Shown: piece by piece, positions 26,144 to 35,215 of the stretch
Position numbering within the stretch: the stretch's first letter is position 1
How the letters are laid out: each line of letters begins with the position of its first letter
Assembly: GCF_000800805.1 (NCBI RefSeq)
Contig: NZ_CP010070.1
Location: 930,001-994,000 of the forward strand
Source of the DNA: Candidatus Methanoplasma termitum
GTDB lineage: Archaea; Thermoplasmatota; Thermoplasmata; Methanomassiliicoccales; Methanomethylophilaceae
Direction of reading: 5' to 3'
DNA length: 64,000 nt
Made by a program: the position numbers and the translations under genes
The notes under the pieces: model-generated
What the model was told of the DNA's origin: nothing
What the model saw: the letters and a program-made list of their open reading frames with translations, nothing else
Databases searched by the model: none

Positions 26144-26788
26144 ATGAAAAGAACAAAAAAAGTATGGATAGCAACAATCGCTGTGTGCCTTTCAATCTCT
26201 CTGTTTGGCATATTTGAGAGGAACAGATATGTTTTGATCTCTGCCTCTGTTCTGTTCTTCATGCTGTCTTCATATATTTTAACCAATAATGTCAATGACG
26301 ATCTGAACAAAAATAGAGCAACAGCTGCATTTTATTCAGTCTATGTTCCCGGGGCGGGACACTTCTACCTCCGCCAATATCGGAGCGGTTCACTGTTTCT
26401 TACTGCTTATGTCCTGCTGATTGGTAATTTCTCTTTACTCGCAGTATTTCCCTCAGACAGTAATGCAATAGCCGTATTTTCCTCATTTTTTGCACTATTA
26501 TTGAGTATGTTCGCTCTTTCAATAATAGATACGGAATATGCGTGCAATAGCCTCGGTATGCCATACAGTGGAAACCCATATGAGGTTAAAATCGAAAAAT
26601 ATTCTCGCGCCTACGCTTCATCAGTATTATTCCCATTTGCAATTGTGATAGCAGTATTTCTTGGGACCACATTACTAAAAATAAACATTAATACGGATGT
26701 TTGGTTGGTGATTTTTGTTCTGTGGGCAATTGCATTAGCAATTAGCATTACATGGATCATAAAGAGAAGAAATGTTACGACCGAATAA
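26144..26788 (+). CDS. Multi-pass membrane protein, TM2-like segment
   Basis: A 214-residue protein with about six hydrophobic helices. The segment YVPGAGHFYLRQYRSGSLFLTAYVLL resembles the TM2 domain (PGxGHFYLG...), found in small membrane proteins of unclear role. Base composition is visibly AT-richer than the housekeeping genes on either side, which suggests acquisition. It starts 32 bases after the small hydrophobic peptide on the same strand, so an immunity or export role is possible but unproven. Confidence 0.65.
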   Translation: MKRTKKVWIATIAVCLSISLFGIFERNRYVLISASVLFFMLSSYILTNNVNDDLNKNRATAAFYSVYVPGAGHFYLRQYRSGSLFLTAYVLLIGNFSLLAVFPSDSNAIAVFSSFFALLLSMFALSIIDTEYACNSLGMPYSGNPYEVKIEKYSRAYASSVLFPFAIVIAVFLGTTLLKININTDVWLVIFVLWAIALAISITWIIKRRNVTTE

Positions 26789-27048
26789 GTTAAAAAGAAT
26801 ACTGATTCAAAGGTTATGATTTCACGACCCCTGCAATTCGAAACTTCGTGCCAAGCGCATCTAATCCTTTTCTGACTTTTTATTCGTAGTTCTGGAAACA
26901 GATTTTGTTATCTCACGGCCGTAGAATGAGCATATGCTTGCAATGCAAGCGGCTCCGCAGTCGGAAGAATCGTGTTGCTGTATGTGAGGGAACTTCACAC
27001 AAAACAATAGAGTAAACGAAATAAAACAATATGTGAATATCCGGCATA
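26789..27048 (+). other. Intergenic region with small palindrome
   Basis: 260 bases of moderate AT content. A 7-bp dyad GCTTGCA/TGCAAGC sits around 26936-26950. A 29-codon open stretch starting near 26926 encodes a cysteine- and arginine-rich peptide but has no clear ribosome site. I see no RNA gene. It may carry the promoter for the next membrane protein. Confidence 0.35.
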
Positions 27049-27738
27049 ATGGAGATAAGCATTATAGGACTCATGAAGAGCGCGCACATAGCAACATTGG
27101 GTATGCTTGTCCTTTTTATTGTAGTAATCCCGCCATTTACAATGGCTATACCGACCGTCGCTTTCGCGATGATTGGGTTTGCGTGGATGATGTTTGTTCA
27201 TTTCCTGATGAATTTTCCTATTATATCGGAAAAAGAAATGCTTCTATATTCGGAATCGGAGTCCGAAGAGTTCATAAATCTAAAGCTAAAAGCAACAGTC
27301 AAATTATTGGTCATTGGAACCGTTCTCACAGTCTTGCTTTTTATAGTATTTTCAAGCATTGCTTATATTGACACTGAATCGGCAATACCTCGTATCGATG
27401 CGGTTAGTGCTTTTGTGCTATTCTCTGCAACCTTTATGCCGTTCATTCCCGCAACACTTTCTTTGATGAGTGCGTCATACACTTATGACGCAAAGAATAT
27501 GGGGATATTGACCATATTCTTGGTCGTTTTATTATGGGTATTGGTTGTGGTGCCACTACTTAACTCTGGCCTGATGTCTGACAGCTTCATACCGGAAGTG
27601 CCGTCTTTGAACACATTCTCATATGTGATAGTTGGGGTCGCAGTTATGGTCGTGTCAATATTACTATCAACCATACTGTTAAAAAACATCAAGAGGGCTT
27701 TCAAGATACATGTTTTTGAATATGGATATCATCTCTAA
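27049..27738 (+). CDS. Six-helix membrane protein of unknown function
   Basis: A 229-residue protein with about six transmembrane helices and a short acidic loop (LLYSESESEEF) after helix two. No recognised motif. AT-rich like its upstream neighbour. It might be the second membrane component of the peptide locus (immunity or transport), but the 260-base gap argues for separate transcription. The ATG at 27049 is used; a second ATG at 27073 is possible. Confidence 0.6.
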   Translation: MEISIIGLMKSAHIATLGMLVLFIVVIPPFTMAIPTVAFAMIGFAWMMFVHFLMNFPIISEKEMLLYSESESEEFINLKLKATVKLLVIGTVLTVLLFIVFSSIAYIDTESAIPRIDAVSAFVLFSATFMPFIPATLSLMSASYTYDAKNMGILTIFLVVLLWVLVVVPLLNSGLMSDSFIPEVPSLNTFSYVIVGVAVMVVSILLSTILLKNIKRAFKIHVFEYGYHL

Positions 27739-27874
27739 TCGATATCCCTTGCTCAATGAGTAAATTAAAAACATCCACAAATACAGCGTCGATCACTGTC
27801 GCAGACAAGATCTTGCCGTCGAATCCACTGTTGTGGAGGTTCAAATACAGCAAAGGTCGTTTCAATACTTGCTG

Positions 27875-27930
27875 GCCCCGACAGGAAGTAAATAAAAAGG
27901 GCTCTTGCTGAAAGTGAGTGGTGTCGGGGC
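27875..27930. repeat. 9-bp inverted repeat with 38-base spacer
   Basis: GCCCCGACA (27875-27883) and TGTCGGGGC (27922-27930) are perfect complements. They lie in a 220-base gap between the AT-rich island and the MFS gene, so they could be a terminator-like structure or the edge of an inserted segment. The rest of the gap (27739-27874) has short open stretches on the minus strand but no recognisable family. Confidence 0.5.
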
Positions 27931-27958
27931 ATTATCAATCTTTCTGAAAATATCTATC

Positions 27959-29236
27959 TCAGACCGCATCCGCAATGAGTCCTTCCTTTTTATTGTGGAA
28001 CCTTCTGAAAACAAAAAGATATACCCATACCGCGGCGATGAACATCAATGCACCTGTGATCAGGAGCACTGTCGGTATCCCGAATGCGGCTGACACCTGT
28101 CCGCCGAAGACCGCGCCTCCGAATATTCCCAGATACTGCGCCGACATAGTGAATCCGAATATCCTGCCCACATGTGCCTCCGGCGTGATCTTCCTGACCA
28201 AAGTTATCACTGCGGGAGTGAGCCCCCCTAAGGTTATGCCAAGCAGGAATCTCCATCCCATCAATTCCCATGGCGTATGAACAAATGCCTGCGGGATGAA
28301 GAACAGCCCGGCAGTTATCAAAGAGACCAACAGGACCTTGTGCGCACCTCTTCTGTCGGAGATCCTTCCAAGCCACGATGCGGAGATCACATTCCCCACG
28401 CCGGAAGCGGAGAAGGCCAACCCGGATATAAGTGCCAGATGTGTAAGATCAACGGTCATGTCCTTGATATATATCGTGATTATCGGCTCGATCGAGTACA
28501 GTCCCAGCATTATCACAAAGAATGTCACGCACAATACCGCTGTAAGCCTCTTCTCGGGAATGACCTTCCACACTTCCTTCATCTTTTCGTTCTTCTTTTC
28601 CGGCGGAACGAAATTCTCCTTTACAAAGAACAATGTCAGCAGGAATGCGATGAACATGAACGACCCCGTGATAAAGAACACCGGCGGCAGCCCGAATGTA
28701 TCGCCGATGAAACCGCCGATTATCGGACCGAGCAGCGAGCCTGCCACATTCGAGGTGGCCAGCGTGCCCAGGGCGAATCCCGCATTCCCTTTGTCGACCT
28801 GAGTTGCGATCAGCGTATTGCATGCTGTGATGTACCCAGAGATGGTCCCCAAAAGCACCCTCAGGAGTATCAGCACGGTCACATTAGGCGCGAATCCCAT
28901 CAGGGCCACCACGACAGCCATTCCGAGACTTGCGCGGAGAAGCATCGGCTTTCTTCCGTATTTGTCTGCCGCACTCCCCCATATCGGAGAGAATATCGCC
29001 GCGACAACGAAGGTCACACCGAATGCGATACCGGAGAGCTGATTTATCATTCCGTCGCCTGTGACACCCAGCTCTGTTATGTAAAGCGGCAGGATCGGAG
29101 CGATCTGGCTCATCCCGATACCGGTTGCGAACATACCCACCCAGCAAACTATCAGATTCCTTTTCCATAACGGCATCTGACCCTTTGCAGAGGGTATATC
29201 CGATCTTGCATCTTCTTTTCTTTTTGTGCTGAGCAT
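27959..29236 (-). CDS. MFS transporter, drug/H+ antiporter-like
   Basis: A 425-residue, 12-helix major facilitator. The motif A loop between helices 2 and 3 reads GSAADKYGRKPML, with its pseudo-repeat in the second half as GRISDRRGAHKVL. The charged central loop lies around 205-225 (EKKNEKMKEVW). This fits the DHA1-type multidrug efflux subfamily, but the substrate is unknown. The N-terminal 20 or so residues are polar before the first helix. It stands alone. Confidence 0.88.
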   Translation of the reverse strand: MLSTKRKEDARSDIPSAKGQMPLWKRNLIVCWVGMFATGIGMSQIAPILPLYITELGVTGDGMINQLSGIAFGVTFVVAAIFSPIWGSAADKYGRKPMLLRASLGMAVVVALMGFAPNVTVLILLRVLLGTISGYITACNTLIATQVDKGNAGFALGTLATSNVAGSLLGPIIGGFIGDTFGLPPVFFITGSFMFIAFLLTLFFVKENFVPPEKKNEKMKEVWKVIPEKRLTAVLCVTFFVIMLGLYSIEPIITIYIKDMTVDLTHLALISGLAFSASGVGNVISASWLGRISDRRGAHKVLLVSLITAGLFFIPQAFVHTPWELMGWRFLLGITLGGLTPAVITLVRKITPEAHVGRIFGFTMSAQYLGIFGGAVFGGQVSAAFGIPTVLLITGALMFIAAVWVYLFVFRRFHNKKEGLIADAV

Positions 29237-29374
29237 CTATAAACTTCGCTGTCCTCGGTCGAGTGCTGCCGGCAGAGTATGCTAAGCCGGCGTTGCCAGC
29301 ATGCTAATATCGAGAGAAAATAAATAACCGATGCATACGGAACCGCTTTAATCTTTGAGTTCAATGTGGTCATC

Positions 29375-29818
29375 ATGTGGAAGATACTCGGCATGGATGC
29401 GATCTACATCGACATACCTTATGCCACCAAGAACAGGCTTATGGAGCTGGCCGGTGACGGTGACAAAGAGAAGAAATTCAAAGAGTTCATGGAACAGTCC
29501 GAGATAATGTTCCTTATCAACGGCGAAACAGAGGAGAGTTCATTTTTCATCACCGTCCCGGACGAACTGACCCCCGATGACATACAGCTTATGGCCGATG
29601 TGATCTTGGAGATAGCTAAGACCATCGAATTCCCATTCATATCCGCATCAGACCGGGAGCAGAGGTATAAGGTGATCATCAACAACAACAAAGAGCCGGA
29701 ACTGATAGGTCTTAACAAGACCCCGGGAATGTCCTCTGTCGAAGTGTTCAAACCCATCATCAGAGCTCTGGACGGCAGAGGCAGAGCGAACGCGGAACCG
29801 AGAGGCCATTACAAGTGA
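29375..29818 (+). CDS. Conserved hypothetical soluble protein
   Basis: A protein of about 147 residues, mixed alpha/beta, with no signal or membrane segment. I recognise no family. The frame opens with GTG at 29366; the ATG at 29375 is preferred because a TATA-like CTTTAATCTT lies about 26 bases upstream, consistent with leaderless transcription. It ends two bases from the convergent membrane protein gene. Confidence 0.55.
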   Translation: MWKILGMDAIYIDIPYATKNRLMELAGDGDKEKKFKEFMEQSEIMFLINGETEESSFFITVPDELTPDDIQLMADVILEIAKTIEFPFISASDREQRYKVIINNNKEPELIGLNKTPGMSSVEVFKPIIRALDGRGRANAEPRGHYK

Positions 29819-29820
29819 GA

Positions 29821-30936
29821 TCACAGCTTGCCTGCGGGCAGCGTGAGCTTCCCGAAGTCCGTCTTATCCCTTCTCGGAGTGCCCGGCACATCATCCCATG
29901 ATAATTCCTTCTCTCCGGACTCGAGTCCGACGAAGACCGGTACAGGCCGGAACATCTTCCACTTTGAAATGATATCGTTTATCGTAGCCGCTTCGAATAC
30001 CCAGTAATACAGGATCGAGACAGCTGCCACTATCGCCACTATCATCACCGCAGACAGAAGGATATAGAATCCCACCGTCCAGATACTGGATGTGTTGATC
30101 GCCACCAGCACGAATGCCAACGCCGCGATGACGGGTGCCGCCATCCTTTGAAGCGTTGCGCGTATCCCGTTATAGATCTTGAAATCCCTGTAATTGGTCT
30201 CTATCCTTACGTTAAGCGATCTGAATATCGACCACGGCATCACTAATACCGGGATGTAAAGGATCAGCGTGAACATCAGTAGCGGGACAGATGCCTCTAC
30301 GCTCAGATCCATGAACGTCGGGTTCATCGATATGTATATCCAGATGAACAATCCGACCATCATTCCCAGAGTTATCGAACTCCTGACCTCCTTCCAAGGG
30401 ATCTTTGTCCTGTTCAACTCATAGTCCATTGTGATATTCCTTGTGTCCAGGTCCTCCGGGACGTTGAACAGGAAAGCGACCGCTTTGTCACCGAACGTGA
30501 GTTTGTCTTTCACGTTCACGTATTCTATCGTACGGAGCACATGGTAGAATATCGCCCTCTGAATTGCATCGACCACCGCAACTACGCCGGATGCGCCGAT
30601 GACAAGGAAAAGCATCAGGAATATCAGCGTTCTGGGTATATCGAGGAACCACAGGACGACCGCCGCAGCGACGAGTATCAGCAGCACCCAATACTTAGAC
30701 TTTATACAGAAGATAAGACCGCATACCAGGAACGGAAGAGCGATGAACGGCATCAGCTCATACATCTGGTAGCTGCTGTTGTTCTCCTCATAAATTACAA
30801 AGATCAAAGAAATTGCAAAGGAGATCAATGCGGCGGTTATTATCACTTTGTCAAAGACCCTCAGCAGGGATATCCCCTCCGGAAGCTGATCCTTCCAGAA
30901 ATCACCGTTCCTTCCTTTTTCGATGCGGAGGTTCAT
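29821..30936 (-). CDS. Polytopic membrane protein of unknown function
   Basis: 371 residues with roughly nine hydrophobic segments in two groups (about 30-125 and 190-310), separated by a soluble stretch of about 60 residues, plus a polar C-terminal tail of about 50 residues containing LSWDDVPGTPRRDKTDF. No family recognised. Its ATG overlaps the stop of the preceding 113-residue gene by four bases, so the two are coupled and probably act together. Confidence 0.65.
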   Translation of the reverse strand: MNLRIEKGRNGDFWKDQLPEGISLLRVFDKVIITAALISFAISLIFVIYEENNSSYQMYELMPFIALPFLVCGLIFCIKSKYWVLLILVAAAVVLWFLDIPRTLIFLMLFLVIGASGVVAVVDAIQRAIFYHVLRTIEYVNVKDKLTFGDKAVAFLFNVPEDLDTRNITMDYELNRTKIPWKEVRSSITLGMMVGLFIWIYISMNPTFMDLSVEASVPLLMFTLILYIPVLVMPWSIFRSLNVRIETNYRDFKIYNGIRATLQRMAAPVIAALAFVLVAINTSSIWTVGFYILLSAVMIVAIVAAVSILYYWVFEAATINDIISKWKMFRPVPVFVGLESGEKELSWDDVPGTPRRDKTDFGKLTLPAGKL

Positions 30937-31274
30937 GGCTTTTCCATCCGAATGTCTAAGCTGACTGTCGCTCTGTCTCCGGGATATATCCCGATCACTA
31001 TCCCCATCTCTTTGTTCTCATCCGTCGGGATCGGTCCCAGGGTCCCTTCCCTGACCGCTTGTTTATGGAAGACCGACGAGCCTTTTTCATTTGCGACGGC
31101 CACATCGACAGGAACACCGTCGGCCACTACCTTGATATTGATGACTTTTCTTTTTTTGACCTTGAAAGGAAATGATTGGACGTTTTTATAGAACCCTTCG
31201 GCTGAGATGTCGAACTCTCCCAGCTTGAATCCTTCGATATTGAGGACCTGTTCCCCATCCTTGAACATTGCCAT
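30933..31274 (-). CDS. Small beta-rich protein of unknown function, coupled to membrane protein
   Basis: 113 residues without signal peptide or membrane helix. Alternating hydrophobic strands suggest a beta-sandwich (FKLGEFDISAEGFYKNVQ, INIKVVADGVPVDVAVAN, GIVIGIYPGDRATVSLDI). No family recognised. The 4-base overlap with the next gene indicates a two-gene operon. A cytosolic partner or cap for the membrane protein is a guess. Confidence 0.55.
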   Translation of the reverse strand: MAMFKDGEQVLNIEGFKLGEFDISAEGFYKNVQSFPFKVKKRKVINIKVVADGVPVDVAVANEKGSSVFHKQAVREGTLGPIPTDENKEMGIVIGIYPGDRATVSLDIRMEKP

Positions 31275-31326
31275 CGATCATGGAATGTGATGGCAGTTAA
31301 TAGGTATTTTCATTCCGGAATGACGG

Positions 31327-32319
31327 TCACTGAACGAACGGTTCCTGAAGCTCTTCGATGTCCGTAGAGAATCTCCACATCTTCGGATAATGTCCGCGCT
31401 CCATGAACACCCTCTTTACGTCCACGGCTTTCCCCTGGTCTGATTCCATTATCTTCGCCGAGGACATATTCATCTTTCCGATGGCGATCAGTTCTCCTCT
31501 CGCCGTCATCAACGCAACGAGGGCATTCTTTCTGATGTCCTCGTCCAACATGTGTATACCTTTGATCGTGAGGTCCGCTCCGTGGCATATAGCATCGACG
31601 GCGGTCGGTTTGACGATTATCTTAGGGAGAGGTTCGACGAGCACTTCCATCGGCAGCAAAAGGCTCCTGAGCCATTTCTCTCTGCCCATCTGCTGCCAGA
31701 ATATGTATGCGTCGGTCATATCCTGAAGCGTGGCGGCGGAATCCTCCCTCATTATCCCCGAGCGGGTACGTCTCAGCTCCGTCATGTTCGCACCGCATCC
31801 CAGCGCTTCTCCCACGTCTGTGCAAATAGTGCGTATATACGTTCCGGCATCGCACGCCACTCTGAACAGCACCTCGCGCCCCTCGATCTCCAATATCTCC
31901 AATTCGCTGACCGTCCTTATCCTGAGCTGCCTTTTGACCGCGGACCTCACCGGAGGCATTTGGTATATCTTGCCTACGAATTTTCCCATCACTTTGATTA
32001 TCTTCTCTTTCTTGACATCTTTATGAAGGATCATCCTGCAGACATATTCTTTGTCCGATGAAAGAACGATATCAGTCAAACGAACGGCTTTTCCGAGACA
32101 CAACGGAAGAACGCCGCTTACATATGGATCGAGTGTGCCGCCGTGGCTTATCGCCTCTACGTGAAGAGCATCCCTTGCCCATGCCGTTACCTGATGCGAT
32201 GTCGGACCCGCGGGTTTGTCCAGAGCTATCACTCCTCCCCTCAATAATTCGCCTACCGAGCGGTCCGATGGTCTTTTGCCCCATTTATCGGGCAATGTGT
32301 TCGCATCTTTTATCAGCAA
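31327..32319 (-). CDS. tRNA/rRNA pseudouridine synthase Cbf5 (TruB family)
   Basis: 330 residues. It is the archaeal catalytic subunit of H/ACA guide RNPs, making pseudouridine in rRNA and also tRNA U55. The catalytic aspartate lies in HGGTLDPYVSGVL, the family start ALDKPAGPTSHQV is clear, and the C-terminal PUA domain begins around 240 (IVKPTAVDAICHGADL). It is the last gene of the ribosomal superoperon and overlaps cmk by 7 bases. Confidence 0.94.
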   Translation of the reverse strand: MLIKDANTLPDKWGKRPSDRSVGELLRGGVIALDKPAGPTSHQVTAWARDALHVEAISHGGTLDPYVSGVLPLCLGKAVRLTDIVLSSDKEYVCRMILHKDVKKEKIIKVMGKFVGKIYQMPPVRSAVKRQLRIRTVSELEILEIEGREVLFRVACDAGTYIRTICTDVGEALGCGANMTELRRTRSGIMREDSAATLQDMTDAYIFWQQMGREKWLRSLLLPMEVLVEPLPKIIVKPTAVDAICHGADLTIKGIHMLDEDIRKNALVALMTARGELIAIGKMNMSSAKIMESDQGKAVDVKRVFMERGHYPKMWRFSTDIEELQEPFVQ

Positions 32320-32849
32320 GTGCCTTCCTCTATTCCTTTGAGGATCGTTTCCACGACCTGATCCGGATCCAGATCGTCCGTGTTCACTATCAGATCATAA
32401 ACGCTTATGTCCTCTATATCGATATCGTAGTACATCTTGTAACGTTTTGCCTCGGATGATTGTCTTTCGAGGGTGTGGCTGTATACCTCGTCATACGACT
32501 CCCCGTCCCGTATCCCCACTCTGTTTATCCTGACCATGAGACTCGCTTCCAGGTATACTCTGAATGCGGGTATGTGGTTCTGAGTGAGCATGTGCGCCGC
32601 CAATCTGGATTCTAAAATGATATCGGAGTTCTCCCTTGCGATGTCGAGGATCATCCCGTCGATCGTCCTATCGATGGATGGATCCTTCTCGGCAAGTTCG
32701 CCGAACTCCGCAAGGGTCATTCCCCTTTCTTTTGCAAGTTGGCGGAAGAATTCCCCGAAGACCACTGCCTTGAGGCCGAGCGCCTCGGAGAGTTTTTTGC
32801 AAGCGGTCGTCTTTCCTGATCCGGGAGGGCCGCTTATGGTAATCCTCAT
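32313..32849 (-). CDS. cmk: Cytidylate kinase, archaeal type
   Basis: 178 residues. A CMP/dCMP kinase with P-loop GPPGSGKT at 7-14 and the archaeal short form without the bacterial NMP insert. Substrate region IILESRLAAHM. It sits between the EMC3-like gene (5-base gap) and cbf5 (overlap), the conserved archaeal order. In many Euryarchaeota eL34 and eL14 flank cmk; both are absent here. Confidence 0.92.
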   Translation of the reverse strand: MRITISGPPGSGKTTACKKLSEALGLKAVVFGEFFRQLAKERGMTLAEFGELAEKDPSIDRTIDGMILDIARENSDIILESRLAAHMLTQNHIPAFRVYLEASLMVRINRVGIRDGESYDEVYSHTLERQSSEAKRYKMYYDIDIEDISVYDLIVNTDDLDPDQVVETILKGIEEGTC

Positions 32850-32854
32850 ACCAT

Positions 32855-33652
32855 TCAGCTCTGTTTCTCTATTGCATCAAGTTCCTTCAAACGCTTTTTG
32901 AGCATGAAGTATCTTACCAATCTGTTCTCCAGCTGTCCGATCGGCAGGCTGAGCATTGTATAGATGATCATCCACATCGGAAGGATCCACAACCTGTCGA
33001 TGAGGTCCGTTGTGATATTCCACGGCATGTTGATCACTGTTCCCGTGTGAACGAATGCATCGCCGACCTGCGTAACGAACAGACCGCCCATGTTAAAGTT
33101 AAAGAACCACCCGAGATCCCCGTGGTATTGCGAGGGAATATAATACGGGTCGCATAGGAAGAATCCCACCCACGCATATATCGGCATGATGATGATCATC
33201 GTTATCGGCATGAACTTCATCATTTGAGACTGCGTCTCCATCGATTTCGCCATGATCTTCGGCTGCTCTTCCTGAAGCTTCTTCAGTTTGTACAGGTTGT
33301 TCTCCAGCCTTGCCTGCCTCATCTCTTTGTTGAACTCGCTCTGGATCTTCTGATTCCTTGCCTGTGAAACGAAATCCGTCATATACGTTCTTATGATCGT
33401 ACTCAGAGTTATCATGATCAGTCCGGCGATGATGAGGGTCACCACGGGGTGATTACCGTTGAGTCCAAAGGCGGGTTCGAACGCAAAGTTCAGGGCCTGA
33501 CCGATCTGCGCCCTCCACATCATGGAGACGAGCATGACCACAAGCATGCCGGCCATGCCGATCATCATGCCTTTCGACATCAGGGGACCCATGGCGCTCT
33601 GCATGTTCTGTTGAGCTTGTTTCGCCGCCTGAGGGGATCCGGGGTTCGGCAT
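32855..33652 (-). CDS. EMC3/TMCO1-family (DUF106) YidC-like membrane insertase
   Basis: 265 residues. An archaeal member of the Oxa1 superfamily that helps insert membrane proteins. Three main hydrophobic segments (about 30-48, 68-88, 150-168) plus one near 230, with a charged coiled coil between them (about 100-140, SEFNKEMRQARLENNLYKLKKLQ in parts). M-rich hydrophobic faces are typical. The position directly after secY is conserved in archaea and supports joint action with the Sec channel. Confidence 0.9.
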   Translation of the reverse strand: MPNPGSPQAAKQAQQNMQSAMGPLMSKGMMIGMAGMLVVMLVSMMWRAQIGQALNFAFEPAFGLNGNHPVVTLIIAGLIMITLSTIIRTYMTDFVSQARNQKIQSEFNKEMRQARLENNLYKLKKLQEEQPKIMAKSMETQSQMMKFMPITMIIIMPIYAWVGFFLCDPYYIPSQYHGDLGWFFNFNMGGLFVTQVGDAFVHTGTVINMPWNITTDLIDRLWILPMWMIIYTMLSLPIGQLENRLVRYFMLKKRLKELDAIEKQS

Positions 33653-33655
33653 TCC

Positions 33656-35194
33656 TTAATCCTCTCCGCCGAAGAACCCTCTCATTATGGGGTTCATCTC
33701 CATCATCTGCTCGCGTCCTATCGCTTCGTAGAGGTGTATCAGGATACCCACCGAAAGCAGCAGACCGGTACCGGTCGCATGACCCGTCGTACCTATCATA
33801 TCCGCTCCCGCGGCCAATGCACCTATCAGAGCTCCCGACAGTATCGTGATCGTCGGTATGTATCTTTCCAACACCCTCTTCAAAACTCTCGGGTCCCTGC
33901 GGAATCCGGGTATCTGCATACCGCTCTTCTGTATTTGGCGTGCAACGGCATCCGGTCCCAAGTTCGTGGTCTGCACCCAGAACTTTGCGAACATTATCGA
34001 ACCCATTATCATTACAGTTCCGAAGATCACCACGTGTCCGAGGTTCTGTACGACAGAGTGTCCGTTGCCGTAGCCGGCAGGATCCAATATAGGCATCAGC
34101 CACCCCGTTATACCGGATGGATTGGACAGATACCAAGCTATACCTCCGGCCGCAGTGGTGCTTCCTTCGGGGAAGTAACCTATCACACCGTTACCCCCTA
34201 AGAGGGGGATGCTGCTGAGGAAATCGTTGCTGTACAAAAGCAAAGCGACCATGCTCACGTTCGCAAGTAATGCAGACATCAATATCACGGGGATATTGCT
34301 TGAATACATCAGTTTGATCGGATATCTGCCTCTCGCGCCTCTCACATTACCGTGAGACAGCGGCAGTTCTATCCTGGTTGACTCTAAATATACCACTATC
34401 AGGAATATCAGCACCGTGCCTACCAGCGCGATCATGGGGTTGGGTTCCCCCAGGAAGATCACCTCGTAGCCGCCGTTCGCCATATCGGCGGAGTTCGTGT
34501 TCATTAACACATATATTGCTTTCGGTATGGTACCCGCGGGCAGATTCGACATGCTCATCTCGACACCCGATTTCACAGGGTACCAGTTCAGAGCTCCCGT
34601 GAAGACGGATTGCGCAACACCCGCCGCTATGAACAGCGATATACCGCTGCCTATTCCCCATTTGGATACCACTTCGTCGAACAGGAACACTATATACGAA
34701 CCTACACAAAGCTGTAATATTATCAGCAGCTTCGCGCCCATCGGCCCGAATGACGATTCGAAGTTGGCCGAAGGTACCAGGAATCCAAAGACCTGCGGTA
34801 CCGACTCGACCAGGATCATTACTATCACAAGCAGTTTCAGCACCGACTGATAACACGCTTTATCCTTATTGCTGGTCAGATCGAGCTTTATTATCTTGGC
34901 TCCTACGAACAGCTGCATTATGATCGAGGCTGTGACTATGGGGCCTATTCCCAATTGTAAGATCGTTCCCGACGCTCCGGCCATTATGGTCCTGTACTGT
35001 GAGAACAGGTCCAGAGATTTGGTCTGATCAAGTCCGTATACGAATACATTGGTCATTACGAAGTATAGGACCAATATCACTATGACCCACATCATTTTGG
35101 TCCTGAAGTGCACGTGGCCTTCAGGGCGCTTCACAGAGGGGAGCCTGTCGCTTATCGGTTTGACCTTATACAACAAGCTTGGCGTTTCTTCCAT
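33656..35194 (-). CDS. secY: Preprotein translocase subunit SecY
   Basis: 512 residues. The channel-forming subunit of the Sec translocon, with about ten transmembrane helices. Recognisable parts are the start after a cytosolic lead (residues 1-30), the plug/helix-2 region GASGTILQLGIGPIVTASIIMQLFVG, and the C-terminal gating helices. It is slightly long because of an extracellular loop around residues 350-390. Follows rpl15 as in nearly all prokaryotes. Confidence 0.96.
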   Translation of the reverse strand: MEETPSLLYKVKPISDRLPSVKRPEGHVHFRTKMMWVIVILVLYFVMTNVFVYGLDQTKSLDLFSQYRTIMAGASGTILQLGIGPIVTASIIMQLFVGAKIIKLDLTSNKDKACYQSVLKLLVIVMILVESVPQVFGFLVPSANFESSFGPMGAKLLIILQLCVGSYIVFLFDEVVSKWGIGSGISLFIAAGVAQSVFTGALNWYPVKSGVEMSMSNLPAGTIPKAIYVLMNTNSADMANGGYEVIFLGEPNPMIALVGTVLIFLIVVYLESTRIELPLSHGNVRGARGRYPIKLMYSSNIPVILMSALLANVSMVALLLYSNDFLSSIPLLGGNGVIGYFPEGSTTAAGGIAWYLSNPSGITGWLMPILDPAGYGNGHSVVQNLGHVVIFGTVMIMGSIMFAKFWVQTTNLGPDAVARQIQKSGMQIPGFRRDPRVLKRVLERYIPTITILSGALIGALAAGADMIGTTGHATGTGLLLSVGILIHLYEAIGREQMMEMNPIMRGFFGGED

Positions 35195-35215
35195 CCCGAT
35201 TTCTCCTCGATATTA

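Noticed and set aside
27700-27905. Transposase or other gene remnant on the minus strand
   Set aside because: Open stretches exist in two frames, but neither matches a family I know and one overlaps the 3' end of the membrane protein gene; evidence is too weak to annotate.
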